From contig JAHBMJ010003545.1 of the NCBI GenBank assembly GCA_018398765.1, positions 1 through 10,179 on the forward strand: a stretch of DNA of 10,179 nt, in the 5' to 3' direction. The stretch comes from Chromera velia (taxonomy: Eukaryota > Sar > Chromeraceae). The notes under the pieces were generated by a model that had not been told where the DNA came from, ran no database searches, and saw nothing but the letters and a program-made list of their open reading frames with translations. Shown here one piece after another: positions 1 through 7,145 of the stretch (its first letter is position 1; each line of letters starts with the position of its first letter). Both the position numbers and the translations under genes were made by a program.

Positions 1-508
1 TGTGTGCAAGAAGAAGGAAAAGGGAAACAGTTGAGCAGTGAAATGAATACCGCTGCTAAAGATCAAAGATGAGGCTGGAGGGCAGAAAAGATCTTCAGAT
101 CCGCAAAGAATCATTTTCACGTTAAGATTCAACTTCATATGTTTTATGTTTCTTTTTTGAATGAAAATTTGCTGCGATATCCCGTCCATCGGAACGAATT
201 TGTTCCCAAACTCTCCTCACTCATTCATACATGCGGATACGCAAAAAAACACATCCACAGCCAGCCAACATGGTTGATTCCCTGCAACCCAAACTGTCGT
301 AGTACAGTGAACAAAACAAGAATTTCAAAGACGAAAAAGCACAACAGACACATAAAGAAGGAAACAAGGACAAATGCAGAAAACGAAGAGGAAATCATCC
401 ATCCATTCAATGAAAGGTGAATTCTTAAAAAGGTTGTCAACAGAACTGAAAAAGGCAGCTGAGTGCTACCCTGAGTACAGGACGCCATAAGTGGACAGCG
501 GGTGCTTC
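1..508. other. Non-coding flank downstream of the ARF-like gene
   Basis: This is the 3' side of the minus-strand GTPase gene, probably its 3' UTR and spacer. The open frames on both strands have poor, low-complexity composition: a Lys/Asn/Arg-rich frame on plus and a Phe/Leu/Ser-rich frame on minus. I see no domain, no splice-site pair and no clear AATAAA signal. The first ~120 bases could touch a neighbouring gene, but nothing supports that. Confidence 0.5.
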
Positions 509-1081
509 CTAGTTGCGCGCTGCTGATTTAACCAACCAGTCAAGTCCCTCATAGATGCCTTCCCCGGTTGTGGCGGAGCACTTCTGAATGTACCAGAGCC
601 GCCTTCGCAAAGTATTCAGTCCAAGTCGCTCCGTCACCTCTGCAAGCGTCATGGCACCTTCCTTGTCTTGCTTATTGGCCAGCACTAGAAGTGGCACGTT
701 TCCTTCAGGTAACTCGGCTTCGCTCAGAATGGCATGGAGCTCCTTTTTCGCAAGCTGGATTCGTTCCAAGTCGTGGCTGTCCTTGTTCTCAGAGCTGTCT
801 ACCATGAAAATGATCCCGTTGGCCTTGGCGTAGAGATGCCGTAGAAAGGGACGAATCTTCATTGATCCGCCTACATCAAAAGCCAATAACTGCACGCCTT
901 GCCTGGGAAGGTCTAACTCTTCTGTGAAGAAGCCATCAGTCGGCTCTCGACGAGCGACGCTCCCGGTTCTTGGTTCCTTTGCCAGACGACTCAAGAATGT
1001 GCTTTGCCCTGCGCCAACGAGACCAGTGACGATGATACGCCGTTCGTCTTTTTTCTTTGTTCCGAACAAGTGTTGCCCCAT
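509..1081 (-). CDS. ARF/ARL-family small GTPase with altered P-loop
   Basis: A complete 190-residue protein, the usual ARF length (about 180), on one exon. The start is the ATG at 1081-1079. The codon before it is GTG, preceded by TAATAA in frame, so no upstream extension is possible. The N-terminus reads MGQHLFGTKKK, so Gly2 could be N-myristoylated as in ARFs, although residue 6 is Phe rather than Ser/Thr. ARF motifs in order are: G1 at 20-28 (GLVGAGQST), switch-1 region EPTDGFF at 46-52 with Thr48, G3 DVGGS at 69-73, KIRP at 75-78, G4 NKQD at 136-139, G5 CSATTGEG at 168-175, and YEGLDWL at 177-183 near the C-terminus. ARFs normally act in membrane traffic by GTP switching. Here the P-loop Lys is Gln26 and the switch-2 Gln is Ser73, so nucleotide handling is probably abnormal. 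Family membership is certain; the subfamily is not. Confidence 0.93.
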   Translation of the reverse strand: MGQHLFGTKKKDERRIIVTGLVGAGQSTFLSRLAKEPRTGSVARREPTDGFFTEELDLPRQGVQLLAFDVGGSMKIRPFLRHLYAKANGIIFMVDSSENKDSHDLERIQLAKKELHAILSEAELPEGNVPLLVLANKQDKEGAMTLAEVTERLGLNTLRRRLWYIQKCSATTGEGIYEGLDWLVKSAARN

Positions 1082-1741
1082 CACTTATTACTGTCATATG
1101 ACGATGGCCTCTTTTCAAGTTGCACACAGTAGAACGGAGGGCGAGGAAAGGTGGTCTTCAGGAGACTTTTCTCTGCCCCGCAGACATCACACTGTCCTAC
1201 TCTGTGAGCATAATTTTCTCCATCCACTTGAGTTTCCTCCATGTTTTCAAACTCCCTGAACATGCAGTAATTAAGGTCAGTCAGTGACTGTGTTGCGGAC
1301 ATTTGCGGATCGACCTGTTGCATGCCGTCGCGGGCCCGCGCGCAACAGCCGTCTCCGTGATAACTCGGAATTGGTGCGCTGTACCATGACGTACAAAAAG
1401 CGATCTCGGAGAATGAAACCGTGACCATGGCACCAACAGTGCTTTTTCGAAACAGTTTCGAGACACAAATGGACCTGGCGCTGTGATACTTGTAGAAGTA
1501 CGTCCATGCACCCGTGGGTGTCCTTGAAGTATTTCAACCGTTCAGCCGCTCTGAAATGCTTCTCGCGAAAGCGTGCCTGAGAGACAAGCCACAGAGCGAG
1601 TCCCTTTGCTTTTTGTGGCTGTGGCACGTAAGTTCTAGCATGGATCCAGCTCAGCTGCTTGGTCTCCTGGGGTCGAAGGGAGGGACGATGGAGGGCTTCA
1701 TGCAAGGGATGTCTCAAGGTCAGCAGACAAGAGAGGGTCAT
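1081..1741 (-). CDS. Probable spliced coding region, unrecognised
   Basis: Two overlapping minus-strand frames read like protein. The first starts at ATG 1741 and includes the stretch RFREKHFRAAERLKYFKD. The second ends at TGA 1083-1081 and carries four cysteines in NYCMF, CDVCGAEK and FYCV, a possible but incomplete metal-binding pattern. A phase-consistent join exists: donor GTGCAT at 1511 (exon end 1512) to an acceptor ending ...GGTACAG (exon start 1378), an intron of 133 nt. The terminal exon 1081-1378 would then add 98 residues. A second optional intron may lie near 1580-1630. TATAAT lies about 35 bases upstream of ATG 1741. I recognise no family. It lies directly upstream of the GTPase gene on the same strand, and its stop overlaps the GTPase ATG by one base. 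It could instead be 5' UTR of the GTPase transcript. Confidence 0.4.
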
Positions 1742-2037
1742 TCATCATACATGCAAGTCGAGCTAGGCAGCTGAATTATAAGATGGACACGCCTTCTTTC
1801 AATGTGATTGGGACGCACGAATGGCCTCTGTGGTACTTCCCGCTTGAGAAGAGAAGTTGGGTGCGTGCCTTGCTGGGGGGCTCAGCAAGCCAGTGAAAGA
1901 GTGAGTCAGGCGGAGCATACGAGGCCGGGAGTGGTATCGTGGTTTAGTGACTCTTGTGTCCAGTGGAGCGATTGTGTGTGTTTGAGAGAGGAAATCAGTA
2001 GACGAGTCGGTGAAATAAGTGGTGCATATGTGGATGG

Positions 2038-2046
2038 CAGAAGAAG

Positions 2047-2076
<30 letters not shown>
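2038..2076 (+). repeat. (GAA)n microsatellite
   Basis: About 12 perfect GAA units. In one frame they follow ATG-TGG-ATG-GCA and would encode poly-glutamate. The tract runs directly into (GTGA)n at 2076. Confidence 0.95.
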
Positions 2077-2077
<1 letters not shown>

Positions 2078-2129
2078 GAGTGAGTGAGTGAGTGAGTGAG
2101 GGAGGGAGGGAGGGAGGGAGGGAGGGAGG
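2076..2129 (+). repeat. (GTGA)n then (GGGA)n repeat
   Basis: A GTGA/GAGT tetranucleotide run to about 2100 changes into GGGA units. Seven GGG runs lie between 2100 and 2126, separated by single A. This is a textbook intramolecular G-quadruplex pattern on the plus strand, some 270 bases upstream of the TPR-SET ATG. Confidence 0.92.
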
Positions 2130-2400
2130 CGAAAAGCGAGGGGCGAGCGGACGAGCCAGCGAGCCAATGTGTAAGTGAGTGGGCGAGTAAGCAACTGAGT
2201 AAGCGAATGAGTGAGTGAGCAAGTCAGCGTGTGAGTCTGTGAGTGACATCGTTGAGGAACGAAGGAGACATGCCTGCTCTCAACGACCATTCTTTCATGA
2301 GAAGTTCTTTCGTGCATCCGATCAAGCGGTGCCATTCTGAAAACTGCTTCGTTCTTGCGAGAACGCAGGTCTTGCACATGGGTTCGAGCAGAATCTGTTG

Positions 2401-4947
2401 ATGCGCGGACTTTTTGCTGAGCAGGAGCAGCAGCAAAGGACGGCAATAGATCGTCACAACTGGTTTCCCTCTGCCGATGAGGTTCTCCAAGACCACCTGA
2501 AAAGCTCCGAGATTCCACCCGCAGATGTGCCGACGGAAAGCATCGTTACAGGCACTGCAGGAGCGTCAATGTTCCGCCGCACCCTTCCCTTTCACCTCCT
2601 GCAACGGGTGTCCCTGGGTTCCCTTCGACCTACGAACGGTCCCCGCAACTCTGTTTTTATTGAGGGCGTTCTGGCAGCAGATGCCTTTCGACGTTTCAAA
2701 CAGGGGGGGTCGATATCGTGTGTCGTGGGGGATGCCGAAGGGACCGTCTGCCGTCTGTCTCTGTATAACTTTCCGATTGAGAGTGAGATGAAGACGAGAG
2801 AGACGTATTACAAGGGGAGGCGTATTCTGATTCGGAATGTGTGGTTCAAACGGTTTCGAGACGGCTGGCCCGGATTGCGTGTAGATGACCCTTCAGATGT
2901 CGTTTGGGACCTGTCTGTTGAGTCTCTGTGCAGTCGTGAGAGAGAGTCTCTGACTGACTCTCATGCCCTTGCATCCTCTCTCGAACAAGCTGAGACAAAG
3001 AGGGAGAAGGGGTCGAAGTTGTTTGTTGCGGGTAGTCATGCAAAGGCCAGGGAGGAATACTCCGAGGGTCTGAAACTCTTGCTAGTCGGGGATGTGCCGA
3101 TTCATATGAACGAACACGGACTCCCTCCCCCTTCTTCGTTCCTCCCCCCCTCCAACAGTAGTAGCAGCCTCTCCTCTGCACACACAGAGACAGAGACTTA
3201 CCTGAAATTTCCAACCTCCGAGGAAGCGCGCTCGTTGGTTGTCAAACTTCTAAACAATCGGTCGGCCGCTTCACTCCGACTCAACATGAACAGACTCGCA
3301 CTTGCAGACGCGAGAGCTGCAGTCTTCTTGCAGCAGCATGAGCCCAAGGCTTTTTTCAGACTAGCACAGGCCTACCTGGCAATGGGTGCTGCAGGTCGAG
3401 CCCTTGAGGCTCTTGATGGGGGGGGGGAGGCGCTGTCTTTCACGGGTGGCGATGCAGGAGTGCAGGCAGTTCGGAAGGAAGCGGAGAGTCGGGTAAGGGC
3501 CAAGGGTCCGTCAGACGCCGCACTCGCTGGCCTAGTGTCTCAAGCAACGAGACAGAGGGGGTTCAGGGGGGATGGGAAGACGCCGTATGTTGGTCCTGTG
3601 TTTGTGAAGGGCTCAGGAGCGGCAGGGGGGGGGCGGGGTATGTTTGCGTATGAGAGTATTTCCAGGGGCAGTATCATTCTGGTCGAGCAGGCCGCTGTAG
3701 CTGCGTGCCCTGCAGAAGAGGAACACCCTTTTGGGCTAGGAAGGGAGGCCGCTCTGCAGAATGACGTGTCTCTGCAGTTGAAAGTGTCTCGGCTGTTGAG
3801 AGAGAAGGGGAGTGCATCGTCAGAAGAGTTGAGGTCTGTGCTTGCATCTCTGCATCCCCAGCCGGATGAGACAATGGAGGTTCCCCTCATGAGGGATGTC
3901 CTCATGTCAGGTGGGCTCGTTCCCTCTATGATCGAAAGAGGGAAGCTGGCAGAGGTGGATGCGCACCATATTGAGAGGGTTGTTCAGAGAAACCAACACG
4001 GGTTGTGTCTCACACGCCTGGGGACCCATTGTGTCGGTGAACCGGGCGGTGCGGGGTTGTTTCCATTGACCTCCGTTCTCAACCACAGCTGCCACCCGAA
4101 CTGCTGCTGGTGGGCATGTGGGGCAGTGATTGTGTTGGTTGCCTGCAGGAATGTGGCGGCAGGGGATGAACTCACAGTACTGTACACGAACTTTGAGGAA
4201 GACCCGTCTCGTTACTACCGCCGCAAGTCTCTTCAAGACAGTCACAATTTTTTCTGTCGATGCAACTTGTGTGAATCGCCCCCCCACTCCCCCCTTTTCC
4301 TTCTAGACCAACTCCAGTTAGCTCTCGTCTGCCCTAAGGGTGCCGTTTGCGCTCGCCACAGACTCCTCCCCGTCCGTTTAGACGTTGAGTCCCCCGATTT
4401 TGTTTGCGAGTTAAAAGGGTGTGGGGAAAAGATGTCGGCTGCTGAGGCGAAAGTTCGTAAACGAAAAACTCATGATGCCTTTGAGGCTATGCGGCCGCTG
4501 TTTCGTCAGCAGAAATGGAGGGAAGGTGCGAGAGCAGTGGAAGCTGCAGAGAGAGTGGGACGAGAGGTCCTGTGTCCGTCGCACCACTTGTGGGGGCTGT
4601 TCTTTTCAGCAGCCACAGCCATCCTTGAACGGCTTCACAATACAGGTGACGTGATTCGTCTCACAATCGAAGCCCTCGAATATTGTAGGTCTAAGGAGGT
4701 AGGCATGGGAACTGTGGATCAAGTGGCAGTCCCCCTCGCCATCAGGTGTGCAATGGCAGTTGGGATGCACACAAAGACAGCGAAGGAAGCTCTGCGCTGT
4801 GCTGTTGAGATCCACAGCAGGGTAAAGGGGGGAGGGTTGGAGTTGCTTCTGTGTTCCGTCCCTGGTCTGATTGTTGAGCTCCACCAACCTATCAGAACCG
4901 CGCTCAAGGATGCAAACAAGAACACAGGAAAGAAAGAGAACGTTTAG
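2401..4947 (+). CDS. TPR-SET domain protein, predicted lysine methyltransferase
   Basis: An 848-residue protein on one uninterrupted exon. ATG 2401 is the first Met after an in-frame TGA at 2338; an upstream exon cannot be excluded. Residues ~60-170 form a beta-rich N-terminal module (SLYNF at 120-124, LRVDDPSDVV at 159-168) like that preceding the TPRs in fungal TPR-SET proteins. Three TPR-like units lie near 194-227, 275-312 and 315-345, with a Pro/Ser-rich insert at ~240-260. The SET domain spans about 396-598: GRGMFA at 411-416, NHSCHPN at 561-567, GDELTVLY at 588-595 with the presumed catalytic Tyr595. The post-SET cysteines are C619, C621 and C624, probably binding zinc with C564. The C-terminal 220 residues are helical and TPR-like, as in SMYD proteins. 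No MYND finger is present. Catalytic motifs look intact, so S-adenosylmethionine-dependent methylation of histone or other lysines is expected; the substrate is unknown. Confidence 0.93.
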   Translation: MRGLFAEQEQQQRTAIDRHNWFPSADEVLQDHLKSSEIPPADVPTESIVTGTAGASMFRRTLPFHLLQRVSLGSLRPTNGPRNSVFIEGVLAADAFRRFKQGGSISCVVGDAEGTVCRLSLYNFPIESEMKTRETYYKGRRILIRNVWFKRFRDGWPGLRVDDPSDVVWDLSVESLCSRERESLTDSHALASSLEQAETKREKGSKLFVAGSHAKAREEYSEGLKLLLVGDVPIHMNEHGLPPPSSFLPPSNSSSSLSSAHTETETYLKFPTSEEARSLVVKLLNNRSAASLRLNMNRLALADARAAVFLQQHEPKAFFRLAQAYLAMGAAGRALEALDGGGEALSFTGGDAGVQAVRKEAESRVRAKGPSDAALAGLVSQATRQRGFRGDGKTPYVGPVFVKGSGAAGGGRGMFAYESISRGSIILVEQAAVAACPAEEEHPFGLGREAALQNDVSLQLKVSRLLREKGSASSEELRSVLASLHPQPDETMEVPLMRDVLMSGGLVPSMIERGKLAEVDAHHIERVVQRNQHGLCLTRLGTHCVGEPGGAGLFPLTSVLNHSCHPNCCWWACGAVIVLVACRNVAAGDELTVLYTNFEEDPSRYYRRKSLQDSHNFFCRCNLCESPPHSPLFLLDQLQLALVCPKGAVCARHRLLPVRLDVESPDFVCELKGCGEKMSAAEAKVRKRKTHDAFEAMRPLFRQQKWREGARAVEAAERVGREVLCPSHHLWGLFFSAATAILERLHNTGDVIRLTIEALEYCRSKEVGMGTVDQVAVPLAIRCAMAVGMHTKTAKEALRCAVEIHSRVKGGGLELLLCSVPGLIVELHQPIRTALKDANKNTGKKENV

Positions 4948-5411
4948 CCAAGAAGGCTCATGCTAACCAGAAAAAACATCACTGGCATCATCCGAGTACG
5001 TCTGACTCATTATTATAATAATATAATGTCATTGTTATCAACGTATTTTTATAGCCTAACATGCGTATTTAAATTTTATTTAGTAACTTTTCTTTATTAA
5101 ATAACAATTTTCCTAGCAATTTTCCATCACCTCTAAATCACTAGCTCGCAGTTAATTATAATTCACTTTGACAATTTAACAAGAACTTTGAATGTTGTAG
5201 ACCCTGTGTCAAAACTGCTACTTAGCCTAGTACTTAGCAGTACTGTGAGCACGACTAGTGCTGGCTTCTTACCATATTATCTTATAAATATCTCGAGCTC
5301 TAAATTGGATCATTTCTTAATTATTTTTACTTATCTGATCCTATCTGATCCAGTAGTAGTGGACCACGGGCAAAACCCGGAACATCCTACGGACTAGCCT
5401 AGGGAACATCA

Positions 5412-5452
5412 ATGCTATGCTATATGCTATGCTATGCTATGCTAAAGCATAA
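5412..5452 (+). repeat. (ATGCT)n short tandem repeat
   Basis: About six imperfect ATGCT units. The array ends in a small inverted repeat, TATGCT-AA-AGCATA. Confidence 0.85.
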
Positions 5453-5499
5453 ACGTGCCCCGAAACTTCTTCCAAAAACCATTGAACCAGGCTGCATCA

Positions 5500-5545
5500 T
5501 TCATATTATATACTAAACTAGACACTAAATCAAATATAATATGAA
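5500..5545. repeat. 12-base perfect inverted repeat
   Basis: TTCATATTATAT at 5500-5511 is the exact reverse complement of ATATAATATGAA at 5534-5545, with a 22-base spacer. It could form a hairpin in either 3' UTR, or be a relic of a small inverted-repeat element. No flanking target duplication was recognised. Confidence 0.75.
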
Positions 5546-5798
5546 AGTCACCGTCTTAGTCACGGTTGAAATCTCAAGTCTAGTCTCAAGTCACTGATAT
5601 AGTGAAAGATACTGAGATCAAGTCATATAGTTAATTCATTTGAACCGGAAATTGGCCCAGAATTCGAACGCACTCATATACTCGCTGAAATATGAGCTTC
5701 CTAACAGCTTTTACCACTGGCAACCTGTTTATTGGCCTAGCGACTCTAGCCAATGTAGCCATTAGCTCACTGATGGACTAGCTGATGGATTTGTCCAT

Positions 5799-6204
5799 TT
5801 ATTTGTCTTCTTCATACGCCGGTGGAGCCTCACTAGGTCCTGGTAGCGGAGGGGCACTAGGCGCAACCGTTTGGGCGAAGGGGAGCAGTGCGTCTGTCCT
5901 CGGATCGTCCTGATCGATCTGTATGATCACGTCAGGCTCATTCATCGCAAGAATCGCCTCTGTGACGTGAGCACTGGGGTCGCCGTCCCTGTTTACAAAC
6001 CCCAAAATTTCAGTACACCGAAAGCAGTTGTCATCCCCCGCAGCGAAATCCGACGGTGCTGGGTCTTTTTTCTCTGGATTAAACACATGGAGCAGCAACC
6101 CCTCCCTGCCCGGCCCGTTGAGGTACCCTCTGACTTCCCAGATAATGTCTCTGTCGTTGTACTGACGCTCCTTGAAGAATTCGTTCATGGAGGACGAAAA
6201 ATAC
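5799..6204 (-). CDS. 3' terminal exon of unrecognised protein, PSAP/PPAY tail
   Basis: The frame encodes 134 residues to a stop at 5801-5799. It opens at a good minus-strand acceptor (TGTTTGTGTGCAG, exon start 6204), contributing one base to a split codon. The sequence starts YFSSSMNEFFKERQYNDRD and is clearly protein-like, with CFRC at 60-63 and an acidic IDQDDPRTD stretch. The last 20 residues are Pro-rich, with PSAP at exon residues 115-118 (5850-5861) and PPAY at 127-130 (5814-5825). P(S/T)AP motifs are known to bind TSG101/ESCRT-I, and PPxY motifs bind WW domains such as those of NEDD4-type ligases, so a trafficking or ubiquitin role is possible. I recognise no domain family. Upstream of the acceptor the frame turns into repeat translation, so the exon does not extend. 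An internal Met at exon residue 6 is a less likely start. Confidence 0.75.
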
Positions 6205-6225
6205 CTGCACACAAACACGCAAAGA

Positions 6226-6415
6226 GACAGACTATATGTCTCTTCTTCTCCCTTCTCTTCTTCATCTACACAACAGACACAAAGAAAGAAAGAAAGAAAG
6301 AAGAGAGAAAAGAAAGAAAGAGAAGGAAAGAAAAAAAAAGAAAGAAAGAAAGAAAGAAAGAAAGAAAAGAAAGAAAGAACGAAAAAGAAAGAAAAAAAAG
6401 AGAGAAAAAAAAAAA

Positions 6416-6451
<36 letters not shown>

Positions 6452-6634
6452 GCAAAGACAAAAGAACAGAACAGACACACTATATGGGCTCTTTCCCAGA
6501 ACAGACAGGCTGTATGGCTTCTCTCCCTCCTTTTCTTCATGAACACAACAGACAGACTATATGTTTCTTCTTCTGACAGACTATATCTCTCTTCTTCTCC
6601 CGCCTTTTCTTCATGAACACAACAGACAGACAGT
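6226..6634. repeat. Degenerate minisatellite interrupted by GAAA tract
   Basis: A unit of the form CAGACTATATG-(CT-rich)-CTTCATGAACACAACAGACA recurs imperfectly at about 6226-6284, 6470-6556, 6550-6575 and 6576-6634. The strongest pair is an exact 29-base match, 6529-6557 and 6603-6631, offset by 74. The GAAA tract sits within the array. It lies inside the predicted last intron of the unknown minus-strand gene. Confidence 0.8.
6281..6452 (+). repeat. (GAAA)n homopurine tract
   Basis: 172 bases of A and G with a single pyrimidine (C at 6380), mostly GAAA units with A-run interruptions. On the transcribed sense strand of the minus gene it is a CTTT-rich pyrimidine tract, ending about 75 bases before the acceptor at 6205. 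Lys/Glu/Arg-rich frames here are translations of the repeat. Confidence 0.97.
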
Positions 6635-7145
6635 CACACAGACACTGTGTGTGATCTTGTTCGTGTCTTTTCTTTTGCCTCCTTTTCCGCCGTCACTTTT
6701 GTCAAACCCATCCATTCAGGCACGTAGGCAGGTAGACAGGTTGACAAACGTGGAGGGCATACGTCCTCTTCCTGTCTCTTCTTTCCCTCACTGAATTACA
6801 AAACCAGTGGGGGCGGCAGAGACACACAGAGAGACCCATGGTACGCTTTCTATTCTTTCGTTTTCTCTCTACCTTTACCGTTTCACAGACATAGAGAGAC
6901 AGAGAGGCGGACGGCACGCGTGCATCTCTCACATTTATCTGAGGCTCTCTGAAATGGTCCATCCGTCCCGACTTTCTGCCCTGCCACCCTCCAGCCTGCT
7001 TGCGCACGAGGTGGAGAAAAACTGAGACAAACAGCAGATGTCTAGTCAAACTGGACCGTGTATGCACAGGTGTAAAAGAACAAATGGCAGATACCGTGTG
7101 AACAGAAGAAGAAAGAAAGGTTGTTTGGATGACAATCAGACTGAC

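Larger units (their letters stand above)
1742..2400. other. Divergent intergenic / 5' region with microsatellites
   Basis: This region separates the minus-strand ATG at 1741 from the plus-strand ATG at 2401, so it should hold promoters for both directions. The only striking content is the repeat block at 2038-2129. Long frames across it on the minus strand are Ser/Thr/Leu/Phe-rich translations of these repeats. An in-frame TGA at 2338-2340 closes the TPR-SET frame upstream. Confidence 0.55.
4948..5798. other. AT-rich convergent intergenic region
   Basis: This lies between the stops of the TPR-SET gene (+) and the unknown multi-exon gene (-), so both 3' UTRs should be here. It is clearly more AT-rich than the flanking genes. 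Small features are ATTAAA at 5096-5101 (possible but unproven polyadenylation signal), the hairpin CGGGCAAAACCCG near 5367, an ATGCT repeat, a 12-base inverted repeat, and short direct repeats such as TCTCAAGTC near 5571-5592. I see no coding sequence, and no element ends I can pair. Confidence 0.6.

Noticed and set aside
1082-1084. GTG as an alternative start for the GTPase
   Set aside because: The next codon is ATG followed by Gly, fitting an N-myristoylated ARF start, and eukaryotic genes rarely use GTG.
2381-2396. GGTTCGAG resembling a tRNA B box
   Set aside because: No matching A box, acceptor stem or cloverleaf around it.
1799-2518. Long minus-strand frame, 239 codons, Ser/Thr/Leu-rich
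   Set aside because: Its length comes from translating GAA, GTGA and GGGA repeats without stops; it also overlaps the real start of the TPR-SET gene.
3674-4287. Minus-strand frames opposite the SET domain
   Set aside because: Shadows of the TPR-SET coding frame, with no domain of their own.
5871-6616. Plus-strand frames rich in Lys, Glu and Arg
   Set aside because: They are translations of the GAAA tract, open in all three frames, and antisense to a better-supported exon.
6529-6631. Possible CRISPR-like repeat-spacer pattern
   Set aside because: Only two exact copies in a degenerate minisatellite within eukaryotic intron sequence; spacing is not regular.
6702-7067. Minus-strand frame of 121 codons
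   Set aside because: All three minus frames look equally plausible around 6940-6990, and none gives the phase needed to link to the exon at 6204. Treated as intron.
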